A stretch of DNA of 64,000 nucleotides. Source: JACJYM01 sp965230495 (GTDB taxonomy: Bacteria; Bacteroidota; Bacteroidia; Chitinophagales; Saprospiraceae). Below the pieces are notes generated by a model. The model searched no databases, was not told the DNA's origin, and saw only the letters and a list, made by a program, of their open reading frames with translations. This document shows positions 7,942-16,258 of this stretch, piece by piece. Location of the stretch: assembly GCA_965230495.1 (NCBI GenBank), contig OZ246004.1, positions 1,488,001 through 1,552,000 on the forward strand, written 5' to 3'. Position 1 is the stretch's first letter. Every line of letters starts with the position of its first letter. Position numbers and translations under genes: made by a program.

Positions 7942-8730
7942 TTAAGAGACTTGTCTAAAACCTCTCATAACTCCTCTATCAGCCTCTTTAAGAAATCCCA
8001 CAATTTGGTCTCTCTCCGGAGTTGTTTTAATGGTGGCTTCTATCAACTCCATTGCTTGCCTGGTGTTATATCCTCTTACAAAAAGGATGCGATAAATATC
8101 CTGAATATGATTGATCTGTTTGTTACTAAAACCTCTTCTCTTTAAACCTACGGAGTTCACTCCTACATATGAAAGAGGCTCTCTTGCAGCTTTGACAAAA
8201 GGTGGAACATCTTTCCTAACCAGTGATCCACCACCTACCATGGCATGGTCACCGATTTTTACAAACTGATGAACTCCGCTTCCTCCTCCCAGAATAACAT
8301 ACTTACCAAGTTCAATATGTCCTGCCAGATTACAACTATTAGCGATAACAGAATTATGTCCTATGACACAATCATGAGCCACATGAACATAAGCCATTAA
8401 TAGAACATTATCTTTTATCTGAGTTTTATAATTGGCCTTCGTTCCTCGATTAAGAGTACAATACTCCCTAATCACAACATTATTACCAATTTCCAACAAA
8501 GATTCTTCTCCATCGAATTTCAAATCTTGGGGAACAGCTCCCAAAACAGCTCCAGGGAATATTTTACAATTTGTACCTATTCTAACACCATTTGCTATGG
8601 TCACATGAGACCCTATCCAGGTCCCCTCTCCTATTTCTACATCTGCACCTATAGTTGCAAAGGGATCGACCATTACGTTCTTACCAATTTTGGCATCCGG
8701 GTGCACTACAGCCAATTTACTAATTTCCAT
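7942..8730 (-). CDS. lpxA: UDP-N-acetylglucosamine acyltransferase LpxA
   Basis: First enzyme of lipid A synthesis: it moves an acyl chain from acyl-ACP to the 3-OH of UDP-GlcNAc. The 262-residue protein is a left-handed beta helix of hexapeptide repeats (VVHPDAKIGKNVMVDPFATI and onward), with the catalytic His in AYVHVAHDCVIG and a C-terminal helical domain (RGYNTRQAMELIEATI). The start overlaps the end of the lpxC/fabZ gene by 11 bases, so the two are translated from one message. Length and order are typical. Confidence 0.96.
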   Translation of the reverse strand: MEISKLAVVHPDAKIGKNVMVDPFATIGADVEIGEGTWIGSHVTIANGVRIGTNCKIFPGAVLGAVPQDLKFDGEESLLEIGNNVVIREYCTLNRGTKANYKTQIKDNVLLMAYVHVAHDCVIGHNSVIANSCNLAGHIELGKYVILGGGSGVHQFVKIGDHAMVGGGSLVRKDVPPFVKAAREPLSYVGVNSVGLKRRGFSNKQINHIQDIYRILFVRGYNTRQAMELIEATIKTTPERDQIVGFLKEADRGVMRGFRQVS

Positions 8731-10123
8731 CTTTTCTCTTAATTATTTGAGCAGTCAACTCTCCTTCGCTGACTATCTTATTATCAACGTATGCGGTGCC
8801 CCTCATGTGAACAATTCCTCTTCTAATAGGAGAAAGTAATTCCATTTTTAGAATTAAAGTATCTCCGGGAAGCACTTTATGTTTAAACTTAACATTATCC
8901 ATTTTAATGAAATACGTATCCCAAGCTCCTTTATCTTCGACATTGTGCAATGCCAAAATCCCTCCAGTCTGAGCTAAGGCCTCCATTTGTAAAACACCTG
9001 GAAATACAGGATTATTAGGAAAATGGCCTTGAAAAAAATATTCATTCATCGTAATATTCTTTATACCCACTACCTGCTCGTTGCTAATTTCAATTATTTT
9101 GTCAACGAGTAAAAAAGGATATCGATGAGGAAGCAACTCTTGTATTTGATTAACATCATATATAGCAGGAATACTTGGATTGTAGATAGGTTTACCCTTG
9201 AGTTTTTTATCTTCTTGAAACTTCTTTTTTAATATCTCCGCAAATCTGGTATTAGCATGATGTCCTGGTTTTTTCGCAAATACTCTCGCCTTAATGGGTT
9301 TACCTACCAGACTCAAATCCCCGACTACGTCCAGCAGTTTATGTCGAGCGGGTTCATTCTTAAAGAGTAATTCTGTTGTATTAATCACACCATTTTGATC
9401 CATATTAAGAGACTCATACCCTAACTTACCCGCTATTTCATCCAATATCTCTTGCGTCATGTCATTTGAAGCAATTACCAATGCATTATGAAATCGTCCT
9501 CCTTTAATAAGGCCTTGGTTAAGAAGATGTCTAACTTCATCTGTAAAAACAAAGGTCCTGCAAGAAGCTATTTGTTCTTTGAAGTTTTCAATTTTACTCA
9601 ACGATGCATACTGTTCTCCCACGTGATCACTTTCAAAGGAAATCAAAGTGTCCACTTGAAATCTATTACTTGGTACGGCTAAAAACTCCGCACCACTTTT
9701 CTCATCATAGTAAGTAATTAGTTCTTTTAACTCGAAATACTCCCTATCTGTATCTAATTCCACCACACCTACTTCATCAATCTTTTCAACATAATGCTTA
9801 GCACTTCCATCCAAAATTGGTAACTCAGGGCCATTAAGCTTAATTAATATGTCATCTATTCCCATCCCTGTAACAGCAGCTAATATATGTTCTACCGTGC
9901 TTACTTCAGCATCTCCTCTTTTTAGTGTTGTACATCTATCTGTGGAATAAACATAGGAAACATCAGCAGGCACAATGGGTTCCTTCTCCATATCAGTTCT
10001 TTGGAACTTTATTCCGTGTAAATCTTTAGCGGGATGTAATTCAACCTTTACTGTTTTTCCCGTATGTAATCCTTCACCAGAAAGAGATATTACATCCTTA
10101 ATCGTTTTTCTCTTCATAAGCAT
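8720..10123 (-). CDS. lpxC/fabZ: Bifunctional LpxC deacetylase / FabZ dehydratase
   Basis: A fusion of two enzymes. Residues 1 to about 310 are the zinc-dependent UDP-3-O-acyl-GlcNAc deacetylase LpxC, with STVEHILAA and RHKLLDVVGDLSL carrying the metal ligands (His, His, Asp). Residues from about 325 are the 3-hydroxyacyl-ACP dehydratase FabZ, with LLPHRYPFLLVD (catalytic His) and NPVFPGVLQMEALAQ (catalytic Glu). The fusion is a hallmark of Bacteroidota and links lipid A flux to fatty acid synthesis. Starts at 10123 (MLMKRK) or 10117 (MKRK) are both possible. It lies between lpxD and lpxA. Confidence 0.97.
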   Translation of the reverse strand: MLMKRKTIKDVISLSGEGLHTGKTVKVELHPAKDLHGIKFQRTDMEKEPIVPADVSYVYSTDRCTTLKRGDAEVSTVEHILAAVTGMGIDDILIKLNGPELPILDGSAKHYVEKIDEVGVVELDTDREYFELKELITYYDEKSGAEFLAVPSNRFQVDTLISFESDHVGEQYASLSKIENFKEQIASCRTFVFTDEVRHLLNQGLIKGGRFHNALVIASNDMTQEILDEIAGKLGYESLNMDQNGVINTTELLFKNEPARHKLLDVVGDLSLVGKPIKARVFAKKPGHHANTRFAEILKKKFQEDKKLKGKPIYNPSIPAIYDVNQIQELLPHRYPFLLVDKIIEISNEQVVGIKNITMNEYFFQGHFPNNPVFPGVLQMEALAQTGGILALHNVEDKGAWDTYFIKMDNVKFKHKVLPGDTLILKMELLSPIRRGIVHMRGTAYVDNKIVSEGELTAQIIKRKDGN

Positions 10124-10173
10124 TGATTTTCAATGATATCCTGTTCCTAATTTGAACTTATTATATCAAAAAG

Positions 10174-11208
10174 TTAAAGCTTGTTTTCTTTTAATTTTTC
10201 CTCTAATTCTCTTATTCTTTGCTCTAATTTTGGCAACTGCTTAAAATAAGCATATGATCTTAAATAAGAATTATAGTCAATGGCGGGATATCCATACCAC
10301 TTAGTACCCTCCTTATTAATATTACGTCCAATTCCACTTTTTGCCTGAATTGAAGTTCGATCAGCTAGTCTAATATGGCCCATAATTCCTACTTGTCCTC
10401 CTACCATGCAGTATTTCCCTAATTTAGAACTTCCTGCTATGCCTGTTTGAGCCGCTATCATAGTCATTTCTCCTACCTCTACATTGTGAGCAATATGGAC
10501 CATATTGTCCAATTTAACGAACTCACGAATTATTGTACTTCCCATCGTTGCACGATCAATAGTTGTTCCCGAGCCAACTTCCACATTATTCTCCAAAACA
10601 ACATTTCCAAGTTGTTCGATTTTTTTAATTCCTCCATTTCCATCAGGTGTAAACCCAAAGCCATCAGAACCTATGACTGCATTGGAATGAATTATACACT
10701 TCTTTCCAATTTTTGAACCATGATAAATCTTGGTTCCTGAATAAACAATCGTATCATCTCCTATTTCAACATCATCGTCAATGAAAACATGAGGATAGAT
10801 AGTTACATTTTTACCTAACTTAACACGTTCTCCCACATATGCCAAAGCCGCTATTCTAGCTGTTGCATCAATACTGGAACTAGCCATAACAACGGCTTGC
10901 TCCGCAATACCATTAGCAATAGAGTTCTTGTGTCCAAACTTTTCGAAGAGAGTAGCTATAGCCCCGTACACATTATTAACTTTAAGAAGAGATACCTTAA
11001 TCTGTTGTTTAGGAGTAAAGTCTTTGCTAACAATTATCGCAGAAGCTAACGTATCATAAACATAAGGTTCATACTTTTCATTTGCTAAAAAAGTTATTTT
11101 TCCTTTTTGCCCTTCATCAATTTTACAAGGGCCTGTGATAAGCTCCTCGCTAGAACCAATTATTTCGGCATCAATATATTTAGCAATTTCAGAAAGCGGT
11201 AATAACAT
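10174..11208 (-). CDS. lpxD: UDP-3-O-acylglucosamine N-acyltransferase LpxD
   Basis: Adds the second acyl chain, on the 2-amino group, in lipid A synthesis. The 344-residue protein has the N-terminal uridine-binding domain (IAKYIDAEIIGSSEELITG), a beta-helix of hexapeptide repeats, the catalytic His in MVHIAHNVEVGEM, and a C-terminal coiled helix (KQLPKLEQRIRELEEKLKE). It is first in the operon lpxD-lpxC/fabZ-lpxA-ABC ATPase. A TACTTTTG box 25 bases upstream is a good promoter candidate. Confidence 0.96.
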   Translation of the reverse strand: MLLPLSEIAKYIDAEIIGSSEELITGPCKIDEGQKGKITFLANEKYEPYVYDTLASAIIVSKDFTPKQQIKVSLLKVNNVYGAIATLFEKFGHKNSIANGIAEQAVVMASSSIDATARIAALAYVGERVKLGKNVTIYPHVFIDDDVEIGDDTIVYSGTKIYHGSKIGKKCIIHSNAVIGSDGFGFTPDGNGGIKKIEQLGNVVLENNVEVGSGTTIDRATMGSTIIREFVKLDNMVHIAHNVEVGEMTMIAAQTGIAGSSKLGKYCMVGGQVGIMGHIRLADRTSIQAKSGIGRNINKEGTKWYGYPAIDYNSYLRSYAYFKQLPKLEQRIRELEEKLKENKL

Positions 11209-11232
11209 ATAAGTATTTTAGCTAGTTAAAGT

Positions 11233-11240
11233 CAAAAGTA
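11233..11240 (-). promoter_or_regulatory. -7 box for the lpxD operon
   Basis: On the minus strand the bases read TACTTTTG, an exact TAnnTTTG match, 25 bases before the lpxD start. No clear -33 TTTG element is seen. Confidence 0.5.
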
Positions 11241-11344
11241 CTGAAAGTTGAGAATATAGATCATAGACAAACCATTAAAGAAGACAAACTCAAAAATATG
11301 ACGGATATTCAGGGGTACAAAATCGATTAATTGATTTTTACTGT

Positions 11345-11377
11345 AAAAAAAAATTGCTCGTGACATTTCACGAGCAA
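11345..11377 (-). terminator. Strong intrinsic terminator in the lpxD-ychF gap
   Basis: TTGCTCGTGA (11354-11363) and TCACGAGCAA (11368-11377) form a perfect 10 bp stem with a 4-base loop. On the minus strand nine T follow. No annotated minus-strand gene ends upstream of it, which is why a small RNA is proposed. Confidence 0.75.
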
Positions 11378-11412
11378 AAACAAATTTACAATTTAATAAC
11401 CAAAACTTACAC
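11345..11412 (-). ncRNA. Candidate small RNA between lpxD and ychF
   Basis: A short minus-strand unit bounded by an exact TAnnTTTG box (11417-11424) and a perfect intrinsic terminator (11345-11377). It would give an RNA of about 65-70 bases, ending upstream of the lpxD promoter. The divergent gap 11209-11647 holds no other gene that I can support; a 60-codon frame here has no family features. It could instead be a leader attenuator of the lpxD operon. Confidence 0.4.
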
Positions 11413-11416
11413 AATG

Positions 11417-11424
11417 CAAATATA
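11417..11424 (-). promoter_or_regulatory. -7 box of the candidate small RNA
   Basis: The minus strand reads TATATTTG, an exact TAnnTTTG element, placing transcription start near 11411, directly before the hairpin-terminated unit. Confidence 0.45.
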
Positions 11425-11614
11425 TAACATATTATATAAATATTAAATACATAATTGTCTTTTTTTTATCAAACTACACAAATAAATATTCATTAATTTG
11501 TTATATACTATATATCAACGAATTACACATGATTAATTTTACTTATTTTTTTATTTTTTTTGCCTCATTATATTATTTTATGTACATATTACATCGTTTA
11601 GTACATTAAATTTA

Positions 11615-11622
11615 TATTTTTG
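11615..11622 (+). promoter_or_regulatory. -7 box for ychF
   Basis: TATTTTTG matches TAnnTTTG and lies 26 bases before the ychF ATG, the spacing expected for a short leader. Confidence 0.5.
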
Positions 11623-11647
11623 CCGCCTCATAAATACAAGAATAATT

Positions 11648-12745
11648 ATGGGTCTAAAATGTGGTATTGTAGGTTTACCAAATGTTGGCAAATCCACTTT
11701 GTTTAATGCTCTCACGTCTGCCAAAGCTTTGGCAGCCAATTATCCATTTGCAACAAAAGAACCTAATATTGGGGTAATCGAAGTTCCGGATGATAGACTG
11801 GATAAACTTGCTCAAATTGTCAAGCCACAAAAAATTCAACCCACTAATGTCGATATAGTAGACATAGCCGGTTTAATAAAAGGTGCCAGTAAGGGTGAAG
11901 GCTTGGGAAACCAATTTTTAGCAAATATACGTGAGGTTGATGCTATTGTTCATGTTGTTAGATGCTTTGAAAACGAAAACGTCATACATGTAGACGGGTC
12001 CGTAGATCCAGTTAGGGACAAAGAGATAATAGATACAGAGCTCATTTTTAAAGATATTGAAACCGTTGAGAAAAGGTTAGAAAAATTTAAAAAGCAAGCA
12101 AAGGGCGGAGATAAAAATGAATTAAAGAAAGTAGAATATGCTGAAAGACTACTTAGTCATCTTTCTTCCGGTTCATCTGCAAGAAGTTTTGAAAACGAAG
12201 ATTCTGAAATAGAGTACTATCAAGACATGTATCTTCTTACTGCTAAACCCATACTTTATGTTTGTAATGTAGATGAAAACTCCGTCATATCCGGAAATGA
12301 TCATACTACTTCCTTTAAAAATTGTGTTAAATCCGAAAATGCTGAGGTCATATTTATTTCAGCAGGGATCGAATCTGAAATTGCAGAATTGGACGATGAA
12401 GATGAAAGACTAATGTTTGCTAAAGAAATGGGACTTGATGAGCCCGGTGTCAATAAAGTTATACAAGCATGTTATAAGCTTTTAAACCTTATTACTTATT
12501 TCACAGCCGGAGAAAAAGAGGTTAGGGCCTGGACAGTCATCAATGGTTCTACGGCACCCCAAGCTGCAGGAGTTATTCATACTGATTTTGAAAAAGGATT
12601 TATTAGAGCCGAAGTTATGAAATACAATGACTTCGTAACTCTAGGTTCTGAAGCAGCAGTAAAAGACGCCGGAAAACTTTCAGTAGAGGGAAAAGAATAT
12701 ATAGTCCAAGATGGAGATATTATGCATTTCCGATTTAATGTATAA
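11648..12745 (+). CDS. ychF: Redox-regulated ATPase/GTPase YchF
   Basis: A universally conserved Obg-family P-loop NTPase that binds ribosomes and prefers ATP in studied members. The 365-residue protein has the P-loop GLPNVGKSTLFN near residue 8, the switch region NYPFATKEPNIG, the G3 region DIAGLIKGASKGEGLGN, a coiled-coil insertion (about 125-165), and a C-terminal TGS domain (VINGSTAPQAAGVIHTDFEK). The ATG at 11648 begins the canonical MGLKCGIVGLPNVGKS. The gene is monocistronic and ends at two hairpins facing a convergent gene. Confidence 0.96.
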   Translation: MGLKCGIVGLPNVGKSTLFNALTSAKALAANYPFATKEPNIGVIEVPDDRLDKLAQIVKPQKIQPTNVDIVDIAGLIKGASKGEGLGNQFLANIREVDAIVHVVRCFENENVIHVDGSVDPVRDKEIIDTELIFKDIETVEKRLEKFKKQAKGGDKNELKKVEYAERLLSHLSSGSSARSFENEDSEIEYYQDMYLLTAKPILYVCNVDENSVISGNDHTTSFKNCVKSENAEVIFISAGIESEIAELDDEDERLMFAKEMGLDEPGVNKVIQACYKLLNLITYFTAGEKEVRAWTVINGSTAPQAAGVIHTDFEKGFIRAEVMKYNDFVTLGSEAAVKDAGKLSVEGKEYIVQDGDIMHFRFNV

Positions 12746-12747
12746 TA

Positions 12748-12765
12748 TTACTTAGCGTTAAGTAA
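12748..12765. repeat. Hairpin just after ychF
   Basis: TTACTTA and TAAGTAA form a 7 bp stem with loop GCGT, starting 3 bases after the ychF stop. It is the first of two hairpins between convergent genes. Confidence 0.4.
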
Positions 12766-12780
12766 TTGCGGCGAAAAAAT

Positions 12781-12810
12781 CATAGGTCAGTTAGTTCTAA
12801 CTGACTTATG
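12781..12810. terminator. Two-way hairpin between convergent genes
   Basis: CATAGGTCAGTT (12781-12792) pairs with AACTGACTTATG (12799-12810) over 12 positions with one G-T pair and a 6-base loop. It lies between the ends of ychF (+) and a T9SS cargo gene (-). No T run follows on either strand, so it may protect RNA ends rather than terminate alone. Confidence 0.5.
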
Positions 12811-12836
12811 ATCAGCACAATATCGGTTTTAGGAAT

Positions 12837-14045
12837 TTATAACTTTATTATTCTCTTAATTATCAATCCATTGGAAGTAGTAATGTATATATTGTACATT
12901 CCATTCTTATAGCCTGACAAATCTATCTCTTCAAATTGAGAGAATTTCTGAACACTTACATTGGCGTCCAATGATTCGATTACAATCTTGTGTATCTCTG
13001 AATTATTAAAATCTTTTAACTTAAATATACCACTGGATGGATTTGGATATATACTTAAATTAGATTTAGTATCCATTTTTGGAAAAACAGTTTCCACATT
13101 AGAATAAGTATATCTACCATCGTACTCTACCATTCGTAGTCTGTAGTATTTAAGCATTTCGACCTTGGTGTAATGTGTAAAGTTATACTCCACTTTTTCT
13201 AACTTGTTGGAACAACTAAGTCTATCCAATTCTTCCCACAATTGTCCATCATTTGAAACTTCAATAGAGAAAAAGTCCATATTGACTTCACCCTCAGTTA
13301 TCCAATTGAGCTTAACTCCTTCATCTGATTTTATAGCTCGAAAGGATATCAATTCGACAGGTAACAAAAAAGCACATATTGTTGCATCATCAATCAATGT
13401 AACCTCTTTCGAAATATCAAAATGACAAGCTGTACCATTACCAAACTCAGAAGGCATGACATCAATTGAAAGTTCGACAGAAGCACTACCCGTATTCTCT
13501 CCCCACTTTACTCTTATTGAATCAACATTATTCTCAATAATGTTTCCGTTAGTGGTTGTCCAATCAACATTCGAATACAAATCGATTGGAACTGATAGAT
13601 AAACATTATTCTCAGAAGTTATACAATATTCATCTTCTGTTAGTATTTCAGGATTATTGTATTTACACTTATGAAAAGAATTAACCTCTAAAGTTTCAGT
13701 ACCATTAGTTAGGGTCAATCCCCATCCCATGGTTTCCTTTCTCTTTCCTTCTAAAAAAAATACTCCAGGATTAATCTCTTCTAAAATAGTACCCACCTCA
13801 ATGGGTATTGGATTTGCTGGGGGAGCCTCTGATGACATTTTATAAAGCCCTTCGATCGATGCTACACTCCATACTTCACCGACTCCCGACTTAACCATTA
13901 CTTGGTCTCTAAACTGTCCATTTCCGGGTTCTGTCTGATTGTTTAAACATTCGCATTCGCTAGTTCCTGCAAATTGTGCAATAGATGTATTCCAAGCAAG
14001 CATTAAGCAAGGCAGTAGCCATGCAGCCAAATATAGTTTTCTCAT
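12837..14045 (-). CDS. Type IX secretion cargo protein, T9SS type A sorting domain
   Basis: A secreted protein of 402 residues. The signal peptide is RKLYLAAWLLPCLMLAWNTS with cleavage near SIAQ. The middle has Ig-like beta-sandwich character (VELSIDVMPSEFGNGT) and then a stretch common before sorting domains in this phylum (LPVELISFRAIKSDEGVKLN). The C-terminus is a type A sorting domain: SIYPNPSSGIFKLK, then YKNGMYNIYITT and a basic end. Such proteins cross the outer membrane by the T9SS. The ATG at 14045 is chosen over an upstream in-frame ATG because the signal peptide starts there and the -7 box is just upstream. Ligand or activity unknown. Confidence 0.85.
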   Translation of the reverse strand: MRKLYLAAWLLPCLMLAWNTSIAQFAGTSECECLNNQTEPGNGQFRDQVMVKSGVGEVWSVASIEGLYKMSSEAPPANPIPIEVGTILEEINPGVFFLEGKRKETMGWGLTLTNGTETLEVNSFHKCKYNNPEILTEDEYCITSENNVYLSVPIDLYSNVDWTTTNGNIIENNVDSIRVKWGENTGSASVELSIDVMPSEFGNGTACHFDISKEVTLIDDATICAFLLPVELISFRAIKSDEGVKLNWITEGEVNMDFFSIEVSNDGQLWEELDRLSCSNKLEKVEYNFTHYTKVEMLKYYRLRMVEYDGRYTYSNVETVFPKMDTKSNLSIYPNPSSGIFKLKDFNNSEIHKIVIESLDANVSVQKFSQFEEIDLSGYKNGMYNIYITTSNGLIIKRIIKL

Positions 14046-14068
14046 TTTAACTTGGGTGTTTGTAAACG

Positions 14069-14076
14069 CAAATATA
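14069..14076 (-). promoter_or_regulatory. -7 box for the T9SS cargo gene
   Basis: The minus strand reads TATATTTG, 24 bases before the chosen start at 14045. This supports that start rather than the upstream ATG at 14111. Confidence 0.5.
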
Positions 14077-14265
14077 TTAAATATTTTGGTAATATATAAT
14101 TTACACCTCAAAAATCGTCCAAAACCATATTTCGCTATCTAGATACACAACAAAGTGCTGTCATATAGTTATTTACATATATAAAATATTTAATGCCTAA
14201 TCAGCAAAAAACATCATTACGCATCTCTCATCCCCTAAAACTAAAAGATTGAGCGTTATTACACC

Positions 14266-15343
14266 CTATGGATTCCAAAGAAGAAAAGCCTTAATAAATC
14301 CATCAATCTCACCGTTTAGTACAGCTGTGGTATTTCTATTCTCATGCATAGTTCTATGATCTTTAACTCTCCTATCATCCAATACATAAGATCTGATCTG
14401 CGACCCCCATTCATTCTTCATTTTTTGGGCTTCGACAGCATTTTTTTCTTGCCTTTGTTTCTCCAATTCCAATTCGTACAACCTAGACCTTAGCAAGATC
14501 ATGGCTTTTTCCCTATTTTGATGTTGGCTTCTTTCTTGTTGACATTCTGCCACAATACCTGTAGGAATATGCTTAACTCTAACAGCAGACTCCGTCTTAT
14601 TTACATGTTGACCTCCAGCTCCGCTAGCTCGAAATGTATCCCAGTGTAAATCCGCTGGATTAATATCTATTTCTATGCTGTCATCTACCATCGGATGAAC
14701 AAAAACAGATGCAAATGAAGTCATTCGCTTACCCTGAGCGTTAAAAGGACTTACCCTTACTAATCTATGGACACCATTTTCTCCCTTCAGCATTCCATAC
14801 CCATATTCCCCTTCAAATTCCATTGAAATGCTCTTTATCCCAGCCACATCACCGTCCTGCCTTGAAAGTTCTCTTACCCTATAACCACTTTTTTCTCCCC
14901 ATAGCAAGTACATTCTCATCAGCATCTCAGCCCAATCACATGCTTCCGTTCCTCCAGCTCCTGCATTAATTTCCAATGTACAGGACAAGGTATCTTCTGG
15001 CTGATCCAGAGTTGATTTAAATTCTATTTCCTCTACCCTATCTATTAATTCTAAATACTTTTCATCCACCTCATCCTCTGAAGCTTCACCCATTTTTTGA
15101 AACTCAAACAACACTTCCACATCATCATAAAAAGATTGTAAAGTCTCAAATTTTTTAATAGCCGTCTTATAAATATTTAACTCCTTGATTACTGACTGTG
15201 CCCTTTCAGCATCATTCCAAAATTCAGGATCTAAGGTAATTTGTTCTTTTTCTTCGGCTAAGAGTCTCCTGTTATCGACGTCAAAGATACCTCCTTATCG
15301 ATGCCAAACGACTCTTGATATCATTTAACTGATCAATTGTCAT
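14266..15343 (-). CDS. prfB: Peptide chain release factor 2, programmed +1 frameshift
   Basis: RF2 ends translation at UGA and UAA. The reading frame starts at 15343 (MTIDQLNDIKSRLASIRRYL), meets TGA at 15281-15283 after 20 codons, and continues in the +1 frame (DVDNRRLLAEEKEQ) to 14266, giving about 358 residues. The slip site is CTTTGAC, three bases after AGGAGG, as in the classical autoregulatory RF2 frameshift. Motifs confirm RF2: VSPFNAQGKR holds the SPF stop-recognition tripeptide and SGAGGQHVNK the catalytic GGQ. Low RF2 lets ribosomes pause at UGA and shift, restoring RF2. PrmC, which methylates the GGQ Gln, is also in this window. Confidence 0.95.
15280..15295 (-). promoter_or_regulatory. 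RF2 programmed frameshift signal
   Basis: On the minus strand AGGAGG (15295-15290) precedes TAT CTT TGA C. Leu-CTT slips to TTT, and GAC is then read. The Shine-Dalgarno-like AGGAGG acts inside the coding region by pairing with 16S rRNA in elongating ribosomes. Confidence 0.93.
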
Positions 15344-15372
15344 AAGTCCTTTTTTAAGTTATAAAATAATAA

Positions 15373-16257
15373 CTAGTTTTTAATGTCCTGCAACTCAACA
15401 TAAAATACCAAATCTGATTTTGAAGGTATTCCCGGCCTTTCCACTTGTCCATATGCCAGATCATAAGGTATAAATAGCGTTGCTTTAGCTCCTTTGTTCA
15501 AATAGCCAATTCCTTCGTCCCATCCTTTTATTACCTGTCCCTTCCCTAAAGGAAAACTGTATGGTCTTCCTCTTGAAAAAGAATCATCAAATCTAGAACC
15601 GTTCGACTCCAAAACCCCAAAGTAATCAACACTGACATAATCACCTTCCTTAGCCAAAGGTCCACTACCTTCTTCAAATATTATATACTCCAAACCAGTA
15701 TCCGTTGTCTTCACGTCCAATTTGCCCGCTTTATAATCGGCCAAAATCTCAGCCAATCTACTTTCCTTTTCCGCAGATTTCTTCAGGCCTTCCTCCATCT
15801 TGATTCTATCCTCTTCCTTTTTCTCTTCCTCAGTCATTATTTCCTTGATATCCAATACGTAGTTTACATGAGTCATAGAATCCAACTTTGGGTTCCTTTC
15901 TCTAGCCTGCATAGAGTCTATCGGCATAACGATAGTATATTTTGCCCCAAGCACTGCTTTAGAAAGTACTTCCATAACAGGATTATTTTTATAAGCTCCA
16001 TTTTTTGGGTCACTTAAATCGGGAACTTTAACTGATGGCATATTGCTAGCGTCTTCAAAATTATCAAGTACTTCGTCATTACTTCCCACTATTTTATAAG
16101 CGAAAGTGACAAAATCACCTATTTGAGCCTGTTTTTCACTTGCATTTGTATTATCTACGGTATATTCATAACCACTAAGAGTCATCAATTTGTTTTTATC
16201 ATTCTTACATGATATTGTGCCACAAATAAGCAGCACAAGAACTAATAATCTATTCAT
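15373..16257 (-). CDS. FKBP-type peptidyl-prolyl isomerase, lipoprotein
   Basis: A 294-residue lipoprotein: signal MNRLLVLVLLICGTISC with the lipid-anchored Cys near residue 17. Two FKBP-like units follow. The first (about 40-135) is degenerate: GDFVTFAYKIVGSNDEVLDN is recognisable but active-site residues are weak. The second (about 185-294) is complete: EGDYVSVDYFGVLESNGSRF, FPLGKGQVIKGWDEGIGYL, KATLFIPYDLAYGQ. A charged helix (about 140-180) joins them. It probably helps fold envelope proteins; in gliding Bacteroidota such lipoproteins include GldI-like isomerases. It lies one base after nrnA and is cotranscribed with it. Confidence 0.9.
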   Translation of the reverse strand: MNRLLVLVLLICGTISCKNDKNKLMTLSGYEYTVDNTNASEKQAQIGDFVTFAYKIVGSNDEVLDNFEDASNMPSVKVPDLSDPKNGAYKNNPVMEVLSKAVLGAKYTIVMPIDSMQARERNPKLDSMTHVNYVLDIKEIMTEEEKKEEDRIKMEEGLKKSAEKESRLAEILADYKAGKLDVKTTDTGLEYIIFEEGSGPLAKEGDYVSVDYFGVLESNGSRFDDSFSRGRPYSFPLGKGQVIKGWDEGIGYLNKGAKATLFIPYDLAYGQVERPGIPSKSDLVFYVELQDIKN

Positions 16258-16258
16258 T

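Noticed and set aside
10447..10716. Plus-strand frames inside lpxD
   Set aside because: Antisense to a well-supported lpxD with no domain features.
11232..11414. A 60-codon minus-strand frame upstream of lpxD
   Set aside because: It covers the hairpin-terminated unit and the lpxD promoter, has low-complexity aromatic-rich composition and no family features; a small RNA or leader fits better.
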